Source of the DNA: Actinomycetes bacterium
GTDB lineage: Bacteria > Actinomycetota > Actinomycetes > Actinomycetales > Demequinaceae
DNA: 15,017 nt
Reading direction: 5' to 3'
Assembly: GCA_023428185.1 (NCBI GenBank)
Contig: JAEYYZ010000197.1
Location: 1-15,017 of the forward strand
In this document: piece after piece, positions 6,879 to 13,779 of the stretch
Numbering within the stretch: the stretch's first letter is position 1
Layout of the letters: each line of letters opens with the position of its first letter
Notes under the pieces: generated by a model
Seen by the model: only the letters and a program-made list of their open reading frames with translations
Told to the model about the DNA's origin: nothing
The model's database searches: none
Program-made: the position numbers and the translations under genes

Positions 6879-8115
6879 GTCGAGCCCGCTCTACTTGCCA
6901 GCCCGCCGCGCTCCACAACAAGTCGAGTTCCACTCTCTGCGTGTAGGCGTCGTACGCCGTGACCACGCCCTCCATGGTCACGGTGTGCGGCGAGACGGTG
7001 TAGGTCACTATCGCGGAGGCGCGCCTACCTTGACTCGACACCACCTCTACCTCGTCCACCGTGACAGCTACTGAGTCCGCCCTCATGGCTCCAGTGGCTA
7101 GGGAGTCGGCAAGGGGTTGAATGCTCTCGCGCGCCGGGGAGCCTTCCACCGTGGTCGCAAGCAACGCCTGGGCGTCTGCCGCGGCGAGTGCAGCGAATCG
7201 GGCCTCGGTCACCGCCGCTGCGGCCACTGGTGCTGCTACTGCGGCCGAGGCTGGCACGGGCATTGGCGGGTCGAAGCCCGGTTGAGCAGGAGGGTTCATC
7301 GCATTCCATACCGCTGGCCCCACCGCCATAGCGAGCGTGGCACCTACGGTGAGCGCACCCGCCACCGTGCCCCAGCGCACCAAAGCGTTGCGGACCCGCC
7401 ACCAGCGCGCCTCAGGCTTGCGGGTAGTGGCCAGTGCTGTGGACAGTGCATGCGCCCGCATGGTCTCCGCCACGCCTAGTGCTGGCATGTGGACCGTAAG
7501 CGCTGGGGTGCACGCCTGAAGTGCGCGCGCGACCATAGCGGCAGAGGGACGGGTACTCGGGTCCGAGGCGAGCATGGGAGCCACCCAAGCGTCGATGACA
7601 TCTTTGTCTTCATCACGGACCGCCTCGGCAAGCACTTTGCCCAAGGAGTAAACATCGGCGGGTGCAGTAGCGCCGTGGACCCGCTCGGGTGCCGCGTAAC
7701 CTTGAGTGCCCAGTTCCGCGTCCATCGCTCCTGCCATGGTGTCCACCACCGACACCAAGGAGGGATTGACCATGAGGTTTGCTGGCGAGATGTCTCCGTG
7801 AGCGAGGCCGGCACGGTGCATGGCCGCAAGCGCGAGTGCCGCCCCCACCCCCACGGTGACGCACTCCCCCGCACGCAAGGTTCCTCGCGCCTGCAACACC
7901 GCCGCGAGGCTGTGGCCATCGAGTCGCGGCATGACTGCAATGACCGCGCCATTGGCATCTTGGCGAACTTCAAGCGGCTTGAGCACTCCAGGGTGCACTA
8001 CGTCCGCGAGCGCAGCCGCCCTGCGCAGTGCCGCCTCCATGGCTCCAGGCCCGATGCCAACTTGCCGCTCCAGGCAATCCACACCCAGGGCATCGGCTTG
8101 AGCAAGTGAGGTCAC
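6865..8115 (-). CDS. Membrane-anchored Ser/Thr kinase-like protein with truncated N-lobe (probable pseudokinase or atypical kinase)
   Basis: 416 residues from GTG. The C-lobe of a protein kinase is recognisable: catalytic-loop HGDISPANLMV (His106, Asp108, Asn113), Asp125 at the metal-binding position but in VVDTM rather than DFG, YAAPE at 140-144, DVYSLG with Asp154, and DPSTRP with Arg189. The N-lobe is only about 40 residues before HPGVL (41-45). I see no glycine-rich loop and no VAIK-type lysine, and the usual HRDLK lysine is Ser110. An in-frame stop nine codons upstream of the GTG rules out a longer N-terminus. One membrane helix (about 249-269) is followed by a roughly 145-residue outer domain: a Pro/Ala stretch, then beta-rich sequence ending WSAAGWQVERARL, reminiscent of NTF2-like ectodomains. 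The gene follows the MMPL exporter by 63 bases on the same strand. It could be a pseudokinase scaffold or an atypical kinase; activity is doubtful. Confidence 0.72.
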   Translation of the reverse strand: MTSLAQADALGVDCLERQVGIGPGAMEAALRRAAALADVVHPGVLKPLEVRQDANGAVIAVMPRLDGHSLAAVLQARGTLRAGECVTVGVGAALALAAMHRAGLAHGDISPANLMVNPSLVSVVDTMAGAMDAELGTQGYAAPERVHGATAPADVYSLGKVLAEAVRDEDKDVIDAWVAPMLASDPSTRPSAAMVARALQACTPALTVHMPALGVAETMRAHALSTALATTRKPEARWWRVRNALVRWGTVAGALTVGATLAMAVGPAVWNAMNPPAQPGFDPPMPVPASAAVAAPVAAAAVTEARFAALAAADAQALLATTVEGSPARESIQPLADSLATGAMRADSVAVTVDEVEVVSSQGRRASAIVTYTVSPHTVTMEGVVTAYDAYTQRVELDLLWSAAGWQVERARLSEP

Positions 8116-8152
8116 ATATGGACCTTGCCAGAACCCGTGCCCCTAGTGGCCG

Positions 8153-8161
8153 TTATCCACA
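8153..8161 (+). promoter_or_regulatory. Perfect DnaA-box-like nonamer between exporter and kinase-like gene
   Basis: TTATCCACA, the strict DnaA box consensus, lies in the 63-base gap between the MMPL stop and the kinase-like start. It is flanked on both sides by GGCC. It is a single site; a chance match somewhere in 15 kb is roughly a one-in-ten event. It is not an origin: no cluster of boxes, AT-rich region or dnaA/dnaN genes accompany it. Confidence 0.35.
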
Positions 8162-8178
8162 GGCCCAATAGTGCAGAG

Positions 8179-10359
8179 TCAGTTCTTGAACGATCCCTGC
8201 CACGGCGCCCAGACCTTCTTCCCCATGTCGATCATGAGTCCTGGCACAAGAAGTGAGCGCACAATGAATGTGTCAATGAGCACGCCCACGGCCACAATGA
8301 ACGCAATCTGGGCGAGGAAGATCAACGGGATCACACCAAGCGCCGCAAAGGTAGCGGCGAGCACAATTCCCGCGGAGGTGATGACCCCACCCGTGACAGC
8401 TAGCGCTCTTCTCACCCCCACAGGCGTGCCGTGCGCAAGGGACTCCTCACGCGCGCGCGACGTGAGGAAGATGGAGTAATCCACGCCCAATGCCACCAGG
8501 AACACAAACGCCAACAGCACGGTCCCTGCGTCCACCCCGGGGAAGCCAAAGATCGACTCAAAGACGAACGCAGACAGGCCCAATGCCGCAGCGAAGGACA
8601 AGATGTTTGCCGCCATGATGAGCACGGGCACCACCACTGCGCGCAACAGCAACGTGAGCACTAGCAGAATCACTGCGAGAACGATGGGGATCACAAGCTT
8701 TGCGTCGCGTTCCGTGGTGATGCGGGTGTCGAGCGCCTCGGCCGCTTGCCCTCCCACAAGACCGCTAGGCGAGACCTGGTGCACCACCCTGCGCACGTCT
8801 TCCACGATGTCCGAGGCCTCCGCGGACGATGCTGGAACCTGAGTGATTCCCAAGACCTCCACGCGCCCACTCACCACCAGTGCTGGCTCTCCGGACATGC
8901 TGGGAGCACCGCCAGCCACCATCGACTCGGTCAGTGCGTACGCATCAAACACGCCAGCAACCCGTCGTACCTCTTGAACCGTCCGGTCAAGGTCCTTCTC
9001 GGGCACGATGATCCGGATAGGCGACGATGCCCCGGCCGCAAAGTGCTTCTCCAGTAGGTCATAGCCACGCTCTGAGTCCACCGCAGTCAAGAAGTAATCT
9101 CTGTCGCCCAGGCCGCCAATGTGCAGCATCGGCAAGAGCGCCGTGAGACCCACAAGCAAGGCAGTTGCAGCGATCCACGTCACCCGGGGACGTGCACCCA
9201 CCACACGGGAGACCTTGCCCCATGCACCCGCTCGCTGTTCCACCGCGTCAAGCGAGTCCTCCTCGCGTTTGGCGACTGCCCCGCGCCACTGCGGCTTGCG
9301 TGGCCAAAACACCACTCGGGCCTTCTCTCCACCAATGAGCAACAGTGCGGGCAACAGAGTGAGAGCAGCAAGCAATGAGGCCACAATGCCTAGCGCGCCG
9401 GCAGGGCCCAACGACTGCAACGATTTCAAGTCAGAAAGTAAGAGCACCATCAGTCCCGCAACCACCGTGCCCGCCGATGCCGCGATTGGCTCCAGAGAGC
9501 GGCGCCACGCGCGCCGTATCGCGGTGTAAGGGGATTCGTTAAGGCGTAGCTCTTCCCGGTAACGCGCCACCAAGAGCAAGGAATAGTCGGTGGTGGCACC
9601 CACTACCAGGATGAACATGATTCCTTGGGCTTGACCGTTCAAGGTGATGATGTCGTTCTTGGCGAGTTCATAGACCACGACGATGGCTGCGGTGAGTGCA
9701 ATCATGGACGTGGCTAGCACCAACAGAGGCAACACCGGGCTGCGGTACACCACGAGCAAGATGATGAGCACCACTGTGAGCGCCACGATCAGCAGCACGC
9801 CATCAATACCGGCGAAGGCCGCCACCAAGTCAGAGACAAAGCCCACTGCGCCGGTCAAGTAGCCGTCCAGTCCGGTCTCTTGCTCGGCCCACGTGTCCTT
9901 AATCACGTCAGCGATCAACGCGCCCACGGTGCCCTCGCCTGCTTGAGCGCCGTACACGTCCGAGGGGATGAGGAAGTTGACCAGCACGGCTTTACCGTCA
10001 CCCGAGGGCACCACCACTGGTGGGCCCGCCAAGACGTTACCGACCGTGCGGCCATCGGGGTCTTCGGGAATTGGGGCAGCGGCCACGGCATCGGCAAACT
10101 CTCGGACCACCGCGATGTCCGCATCGGTTTCAATCCCACCCACCACAAACAGGCCAGGCACGGAGGGATTGGGAATGAACTGGCGGTGGTACTGGTCTGC
10201 GCGAGTGGATTCAGCCGAACCAGGCAGGAACACCGCGGCATCGTTCTCTTGAACCGTGGAGAGTTTTCCAAACGTGGAACCACCTACACCAGAGATGGCA
10301 AGCCAGGCCACGATGGACATGACCACGAGGACGGGACGGAGGATTCGACGCCAATGCAT
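8179..10359 (-). CDS. MMPL-family (RND superfamily) membrane transporter
   Basis: 726 residues, within the normal range for actinobacterial MMPL exporters that move lipids or drugs by proton motive force. The layout is a two-fold repeat: helix 1 (about 9-27), a large outer loop, a helix bundle (about 185-350), a cytoplasmic stretch, helix 7 (about 390-412), a second large outer loop, and a second bundle (about 554-715). Each bundle carries the Asp-Tyr pair expected in the proton relay of MmpL3-type proteins: Asp258-Tyr259 in TTDYSLLLVARYREEL and Asp627-Tyr628 in GVDYSIFLTSRAREE. There is no long cytoplasmic C-terminal tail, unlike MmpL3. The ATG at 10359 is chosen because the first hydrophobic helix follows directly; no strong ribosome binding site is visible. 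It is divergent from lipB and probably leads a two-gene operon with the kinase-like gene. The substrate cannot be told from sequence. Confidence 0.9.
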   Translation of the reverse strand: MHWRRILRPVLVVMSIVAWLAISGVGGSTFGKLSTVQENDAAVFLPGSAESTRADQYHRQFIPNPSVPGLFVVGGIETDADIAVVREFADAVAAAPIPEDPDGRTVGNVLAGPPVVVPSGDGKAVLVNFLIPSDVYGAQAGEGTVGALIADVIKDTWAEQETGLDGYLTGAVGFVSDLVAAFAGIDGVLLIVALTVVLIILLVVYRSPVLPLLVLATSMIALTAAIVVVYELAKNDIITLNGQAQGIMFILVVGATTDYSLLLVARYREELRLNESPYTAIRRAWRRSLEPIAASAGTVVAGLMVLLLSDLKSLQSLGPAGALGIVASLLAALTLLPALLLIGGEKARVVFWPRKPQWRGAVAKREEDSLDAVEQRAGAWGKVSRVVGARPRVTWIAATALLVGLTALLPMLHIGGLGDRDYFLTAVDSERGYDLLEKHFAAGASSPIRIIVPEKDLDRTVQEVRRVAGVFDAYALTESMVAGGAPSMSGEPALVVSGRVEVLGITQVPASSAEASDIVEDVRRVVHQVSPSGLVGGQAAEALDTRITTERDAKLVIPIVLAVILLVLTLLLRAVVVPVLIMAANILSFAAALGLSAFVFESIFGFPGVDAGTVLLAFVFLVALGVDYSIFLTSRAREESLAHGTPVGVRRALAVTGGVITSAGIVLAATFAALGVIPLIFLAQIAFIVAVGVLIDTFIVRSLLVPGLMIDMGKKVWAPWQGSFKN

Positions 10360-10425
10360 TGGTCAAGTGTGCTTCATCCCCGCGGGCTTCGCCCAACCAT
10401 TCCGGGGTTAACCTGGACATCTATC

Positions 10426-10431
10426 TACCCT
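10426..10431 (+). promoter_or_regulatory. Putative -10 hexamer of lipB
   Basis: TACCCT ends 8 bases before the lipB ATG at 10440. A GGAG follows directly (10432-10435), only 4 bases from the ATG, so either a leaderless start or a very short leader is possible. A second candidate, TAACCT, lies at 10409-10414. Both fall in the 80-base gap between the divergent MMPL and lipB genes. Confidence 0.4.
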
Positions 10432-10439
10432 GGAGACCT

Positions 10440-11159
10440 ATGGAAATCCGCGAGTGGGACCTCGGCACCCGCCTTGTTCCCTATCAAGAGGCGTGGGACG
10501 AGCAACGCGCCCAGCATGCCCAGGTGACGGCGGGTGGTAGCGATCGCGTCCTGCTCGTGGAACATGAGGATGTTTACACGGCAGGCAAGCGCACCGCGGT
10601 GTGGGACCGCCCTACTGACGGCACCCCGGTGGTGGACGTGGATCGGGGTGGCCGCATCACATGGCATGGTCCCGGCCAGCTAGTGGGGTACCCCATCGTG
10701 AGGCTCGCGGAGCCCATTGACGTGGTGAAGTACGTGCGACAGCTAGAGCAAGCCATCATGGATGTGTGCGCGGCGTATGGCCTTCAAGCCATCCGCGTCG
10801 AGGACCGCTCCGGCGTGTGGCTTCCCGCCACTGACACCCAGCCGGAACGCAAGATCTGCGCCATTGGCGTGCGCGTGGCCAAGGGTGTGACCATGCATGG
10901 CTTTGCCCTCAACTGCAACCCCGACCTGGGTGCGTTTGACCGCATCGTTCCTTGTGGAATTGCCGATGCCTCGGTCACCTCCCTCACGGCCGAGCTTGGC
11001 CGCGAGGTGAAGATTGCAGAAGTAGTACCGGCCGTGGAGGCGTGCCTCGAACGCGCTCTAGCCGACGTACGCTGGGAGGTGGCGCAGACCCGCGCCGCGT
11101 CTGCTTCCGCACGTGTTGCGGACCAAGACCTTGAGGCCCTTACCAAGGAGACCGTGTGA
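10440..11159 (+). CDS. lipB: Octanoyltransferase (lipoate biosynthesis)
   Basis: Transfers octanoate from acyl carrier protein to the lipoyl-domain lysine of E2 proteins (and GcvH), the first step of lipoate assembly. 239 residues from ATG, matching the family. Motifs: RGGRITWHGPGQLVGYP near residues 68-84, the catalytic lysine Lys138 in RKICAIGVRV, and the acyl-thioester cysteine Cys172 in FDRIVPCGI, preceded by HGFALNCNPDL. A longer in-frame version with a TTG start at 10359 is possible, but its extra 27 residues look like translated intergenic sequence and the family begins near MEIREWDLG. The C-terminal roughly 25 residues are an Ala-rich tail. The stop overlaps the lipA start by 4 bases, so the two are translationally coupled. 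The substrate lipoyl domains are encoded about 4.5 kb upstream in sucB. Confidence 0.95.
   Translation: MEIREWDLGTRLVPYQEAWDEQRAQHAQVTAGGSDRVLLVEHEDVYTAGKRTAVWDRPTDGTPVVDVDRGGRITWHGPGQLVGYPIVRLAEPIDVVKYVRQLEQAIMDVCAAYGLQAIRVEDRSGVWLPATDTQPERKICAIGVRVAKGVTMHGFALNCNPDLGAFDRIVPCGIADASVTSLTAELGREVKIAEVVPAVEACLERALADVRWEVAQTRAASASARVADQDLEALTKETV
11145..11150 (+). promoter_or_regulatory. Ribosome binding site of lipA inside lipB
   Basis: AAGGAG within the last codons of lipB, 5 bases before the lipA GTG at 11156. It supports that GTG over the internal Met at residue 10. Confidence 0.75.
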
Positions 11160-12172
11160 CTATCGCCCCGGAGGGACGGCGCATGCTGCGCGTCGAGGCA
11201 CGTAACGCCGAGACGCCCATTGAGCGCAAGCCAGAGTGGATCCGCACCACGGCCACCATGGGGCCGGAGTACCGAGAACTCAAGTCGCTCGTGAAGACCG
11301 GCGGCTTGCACACAGTGTGCGAGGAGGCCGGTTGCCCCAACATCTTTGAATGCTGGGAAGACCGCGAGGCCACCTTCCTCATCGGTGGGGATCAGTGCAC
11401 GCGTCGTTGTGACTTCTGCCAGATCGACACCGGAAAGCCCGCCGACCTGGACCGTGACGAGCCGCGCCGCGTAGCAGAGTCTGTCCAGCAGATGGGCCTC
11501 AAGTACTCGACCGTGACCGGCGTGGCCCGCGATGACTTGCCCGACGGTGGAGCCTGGCTTTACGCGGAGACGGTCCGCCAGATTCACGCACTCAACCCAG
11601 GCACCGGCGTGGAACTGCTGATTCCCGACTTCAACGCTGAGCCTGACCAGTTGGCAGAGGTATTCTCCTCGCGCCCCGAGGTCCTCGCCCATAATCTTGA
11701 GACCGTGCCGCGCGTATTCAAGCGCATCCGCCCGGCCTTCCGTTACGAGCGTTCGCTTTCGGTACTGACGCTGGCCCAGGAAGCGGGTTTGGTGACCAAG
11801 TCCAACCTCATTTTGGGCATGGGTGAGACGTTTGACGAGGCGTTGCAGGCCCTCCGCGATTTGCACGATGCCGGTTGCGACCTCATCACCATCACCCAGT
11901 ACTTGCGGCCCAGCCCGCGCCACCACCCTGTGGACCGCTGGGTCAAGCCCCAGGAGTTTGTGGAACTCTCAGACGCCGCTGAGGAGATGGGATTCCTGGG
12001 CGTGATGTCTGGCCCTTTGGTGCGTTCGTCGTACCGCGCCGGCCGCTTGTGGGGCCAAGCCATGACGCGTAAAGGTCGGAAAATCCCGGAAGCGTTGCGG
12101 CACCTCGGCGAGGTCACGACGGCCCGCCAAGAGGCATCGGCGCTGTTGGCTGCCCGCCCAGGCATGCAGTGA
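11156..12172 (+). CDS. lipA: Lipoyl synthase (radical SAM)
   Basis: Inserts two sulfur atoms into protein-bound octanoyl groups to make the lipoyl cofactor. 338 residues from GTG. Both iron-sulfur clusters are accounted for: the auxiliary cluster that is sacrificed as sulfur donor, Cys55-x4-Cys60-x5-Cys66, and the radical SAM cluster, Cys81-x3-Cys85-x2-Cys88 in CTRRCDFC. The C-terminal motif RSSYRA (residues 290-295) carries the serine that ligates the auxiliary cluster. GMGET and the TQYLRPS motif are also typical. The start overlaps the lipB stop in a GTGA arrangement with AAGGAG just upstream. The C-terminal extension after the serine motif (about 40 residues) is ordinary for actinobacterial LipA. 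Downstream, the DUF4191 gene begins after 27 bases. Confidence 0.97.
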   Translation: MTIAPEGRRMLRVEARNAETPIERKPEWIRTTATMGPEYRELKSLVKTGGLHTVCEEAGCPNIFECWEDREATFLIGGDQCTRRCDFCQIDTGKPADLDRDEPRRVAESVQQMGLKYSTVTGVARDDLPDGGAWLYAETVRQIHALNPGTGVELLIPDFNAEPDQLAEVFSSRPEVLAHNLETVPRVFKRIRPAFRYERSLSVLTLAQEAGLVTKSNLILGMGETFDEALQALRDLHDAGCDLITITQYLRPSPRHHPVDRWVKPQEFVELSDAAEEMGFLGVMSGPLVRSSYRAGRLWGQAMTRKGRKIPEALRHLGEVTTARQEASALLAARPGMQ

Positions 12173-12184
12173 CCCCGCTGGCAC

Positions 12185-12190
12185 TAGACT
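12185..12190 (+). promoter_or_regulatory. Putative -10 hexamer of the DUF4191 gene
   Basis: TAGACT ends 9 bases before the ATG at 12200, in the 27-base gap after lipA. There is no Shine-Dalgarno sequence in the gap. The gene may therefore have its own near-leaderless transcript in addition to read-through from lipBA. Confidence 0.5.
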
Positions 12191-12199
12191 TTTCGCATC

Positions 12200-12922
12200 A
12201 TGGCTAAGGAACCTCAGAAGAAGCAACGCTGGTATCAACTGCTCGCACAGGCATACAAGCTCACCGCCAAGCACGACAAAGCGCTGCTGCCGCTCCTCAT
12301 CATCACTTTTGTGGCGGTGGCGGGAGCTGGCGCGCTCATTGGACTCGCCATTGGCGGCGTGGTGCCCATTGTGTATGGCTCCATCTTTGGCGTGCTGTTC
12401 GGCATCTTGGCCGCGATGTTCCTGCTTACTAGGCGCTTTGAACGCACGATGTTCGCCCAGATGGAAGGTCAACTGGGCGGTTCGCTTGCCGTGGCGCAAT
12501 CCATCCGCACCGGCTGGACGTTTGGCGATGAGCCGGCGGCTATTGACCCCCGCTCAAGCGCGGTGGTGTTCCAAGGTGTGGGCAAGGGTGGCATCGTCCT
12601 TATCGCCGAAGGCGGTAACGCGGCCCGCAAGCTCGTTGACCAGACTCGCGCGCGCTTCACCAAGCTCGCCCCTGGAGTGCCGGTGACGCCCATCTACGTG
12701 GGAAAGCACGAGGGCCAAGTCACTCTCAAGCGCTTGCCCAAGGCCGTGCGGGCCACCAAGGTTGCCAACTACGGTCGCGGCGTGGGCAAGGGCCTGTCCA
12801 AGAGCGAAATGGCCGCCGTGCGTAACCGCCTCAAGGCACTTGGCGCACCCAAAATGCCAGTGCCCAAGGGAATCGACCCCCTCAAGGCACGTGCGGACCG
12901 CAAGGGAATGCGCGGGCGCTAA
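12200..12922 (+). CDS. DUF4191 family membrane protein
   Basis: 240 residues; counterpart of M. tuberculosis Rv2219, which likewise follows lipA. A basic N-terminus (KEPQKKQRW) precedes two adjacent membrane helices (about 29-53 and 54-76) separated by only a few residues, so both ends should face the cytoplasm. The soluble part (about 77-240) contains the family stretches RRFERTMFAQMEGQ, GGSLAVAQSIR and AVVFQGVGKGGIVLI, and ends in a strongly basic tail rich in Lys and Arg. The function is unknown. Its constant place beside lipA hints at a link with lipoate metabolism or the cell envelope, but that is context only. In mycobacteria an RDD-family gene and then glnA follow; here a reversed HAD gene lies in that position instead. 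Confidence 0.88.
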   Translation: MAKEPQKKQRWYQLLAQAYKLTAKHDKALLPLLIITFVAVAGAGALIGLAIGGVVPIVYGSIFGVLFGILAAMFLLTRRFERTMFAQMEGQLGGSLAVAQSIRTGWTFGDEPAAIDPRSSAVVFQGVGKGGIVLIAEGGNAARKLVDQTRARFTKLAPGVPVTPIYVGKHEGQVTLKRLPKAVRATKVANYGRGVGKGLSKSEMAAVRNRLKALGAPKMPVPKGIDPLKARADRKGMRGR

Positions 12923-12931
12923 GTAACCGTG

Positions 12932-12949
12932 CGCTGGCTCAGCCCAGCG
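12932..12949. terminator. Possible bidirectional hairpin between DUF4191 and HAD genes
   Basis: CGCTGG and CCAGCG form a 6-base stem around a 6-base loop, in the gap between two convergent genes and reaching into the last codons of the HAD gene. It is GC-rich but has no T-run on either side. It may act as a weak or factor-assisted terminator for both strands. Confidence 0.35.
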
Positions 12950-13610
12950 TCAGCGTGATTCCTGCGTCATCCTGAACGGCGCTCACGTGCGCAAAGTCGC
13001 GCACCCGGTGCAGGCCTGCGGTAGCGGGTGTCTCTGCTTCTCCCACCACCACCACGGTGCACCCTGCCGCGAGCCCGGCGCGCACACCCGCGTCGGTGTC
13101 TTCAAAGACCACACAATCTTGCGGCGCTACACCTAGGGCCGATGCCGCGGCCAGGTAGCCCTCCGGGTGTGGTTTGCCCGCGGCCACGTCTTCGGCGCCA
13201 ATGACTACCTCTGGCGGCTCAATTCCGATCACGCGCAGACGTTGTCGCGCAGGGTGGTGCAACGCAGAGGTCACGAGTGCCCACGAGCCGGGTCGCAGCG
13301 AGTTGACCACCTCCACCGCTCCCGGAATGGAGCGCACCGTCAGGAAACGGGTGTGCTCGCCGTCGTGAATGTACGCCTCCCAGCGCTCAATGGCATCAGG
13401 CGCGAAGGTGGCAATGGTGTCGCGGCTGGGGCGGCCGTGCGCAAACTCGATCACCGTGGCCGGATCCACGCCATTGGCGTGAGCAAACTCGGTCCACATG
13501 GCCTCGACCTCCGCAGTGGAGTCCACCAAGGTGCCATCCATGTCGAACAGGATTGCCTGGACGTAGAGCGTGGCAGCTGGCGCGGCGGTGAGGTCATTGG
13601 CGGCATGCAT
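12939..13610 (-). CDS. HAD-superfamily phosphatase, subfamily IA (DOG/GPP-like sugar or glycerol phosphate phosphatase)
   Basis: 223 residues. All four HAD motifs are present: I, FDMDGTLVDS with nucleophile Asp23 and acid Asp25; II, LVTSA; III, Lys146 in GKPHPEGY; IV, FEDTDAG with Asp171 and Asp173. The cap region FAHGRPSRDTIATFAPD resembles that of yeast Gpp1 and Dog phosphatases, which act on glycerol 3-phosphate or 2-deoxyglucose 6-phosphate; beta-phosphoglucomutase-like enzymes are relatives, so the substrate is inferred at best. The N-terminal 17 residues before the HAD core are unusual Ala-rich sequence, but no internal start codon precedes motif I, and a -10-like hexamer 6 bases before the ATG supports this start. 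It is divergent from glnA (169-base gap) and convergent with DUF4191. Confidence 0.88.
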   Translation of the reverse strand: MHAANDLTAAPAATLYVQAILFDMDGTLVDSTAEVEAMWTEFAHANGVDPATVIEFAHGRPSRDTIATFAPDAIERWEAYIHDGEHTRFLTVRSIPGAVEVVNSLRPGSWALVTSALHHPARQRLRVIGIEPPEVVIGAEDVAAGKPHPEGYLAAASALGVAPQDCVVFEDTDAGVRAGLAAGCTVVVVGEAETPATAGLHRVRDFAHVSAVQDDAGITLTLG

Positions 13611-13616
13611 CCTGAC

Positions 13617-13622
13617 ATCGTA
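13617..13622 (-). promoter_or_regulatory. Putative -10 hexamer of the HAD gene (leaderless)
   Basis: On the minus strand TACGAT, 6 bases before the ATG at 13610, with no Shine-Dalgarno sequence. No clear -35 is visible. Confidence 0.45.
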
Positions 13623-13677
13623 GAGGTGCGTGCAGCGGGCCCGGACACGTCCGTGTACGCAGGGGAACCCGAATTCC

Positions 13678-13715
13678 GTAACAGATCCGTAACATCCACG
13701 ATGTGTGCGGGTAAC
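13678..13715 (+). promoter_or_regulatory. GlnR-like operator upstream of glnA
   Basis: GTAAC occurs at 13678, 13689 and 13711, that is at offsets 0, 11 and 33, with a degenerate GATGT at offset 22. The first pair reads GTAAC-n6-GTAAC, the architecture of the GlnR box known from Streptomyces and mycobacterial nitrogen promoters (gTnAc-n6-GaAAc). It ends 10 bases before the candidate -10, which puts its centre near -42 relative to the expected start of transcription. That is a usual position for an activator where the -35 is poor, as it is here. PhoP also binds 11-base direct repeats and cannot be excluded by sequence alone. Confidence 0.6.
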
Positions 13716-13725
13716 CGCATACCCC

Positions 13726-13731
13726 TAGTGT
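13726..13731 (+). promoter_or_regulatory. Putative -10 hexamer of glnA
   Basis: TAGTGT, about 48 bases before the glnA ATG, so this transcript would have a real leader of roughly 40 bases. The corresponding -35 position (about 13703-13708) matches the consensus poorly. Confidence 0.45.
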
Positions 13732-13766
13732 GAGAGCAGCCAAAACCGGCTAGACCTCTGACCTTT

Positions 13767-13772
13767 GAGGAG
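13767..13772 (+). promoter_or_regulatory. Ribosome binding site of glnA
   Basis: GAGGAG, 7 bases before the ATG at 13780. It fixes the glnA start. Confidence 0.8.
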
Positions 13773-13779
13773 CATTCCG

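Noticed and set aside
8116..8178. Replication origin suggested by the DnaA-box-like site
   Set aside because: There is only one box, no AT-rich unwinding region, and none of the usual origin genes nearby.
10359..10439. Longer lipB start (TTG) adding 27 residues
   Set aside because: It would start on the MMPL start codon and cover the likely promoter; LipB family members begin near MEIREWDLG.
10784..11926. 380-codon open frame on the minus strand across lipB and lipA
   Set aside because: It is antisense to two genes whose catalytic residues are all in place, spans their junction, and its translation shows no recognisable motif. Long antisense frames are normal in GC-rich coding DNA.
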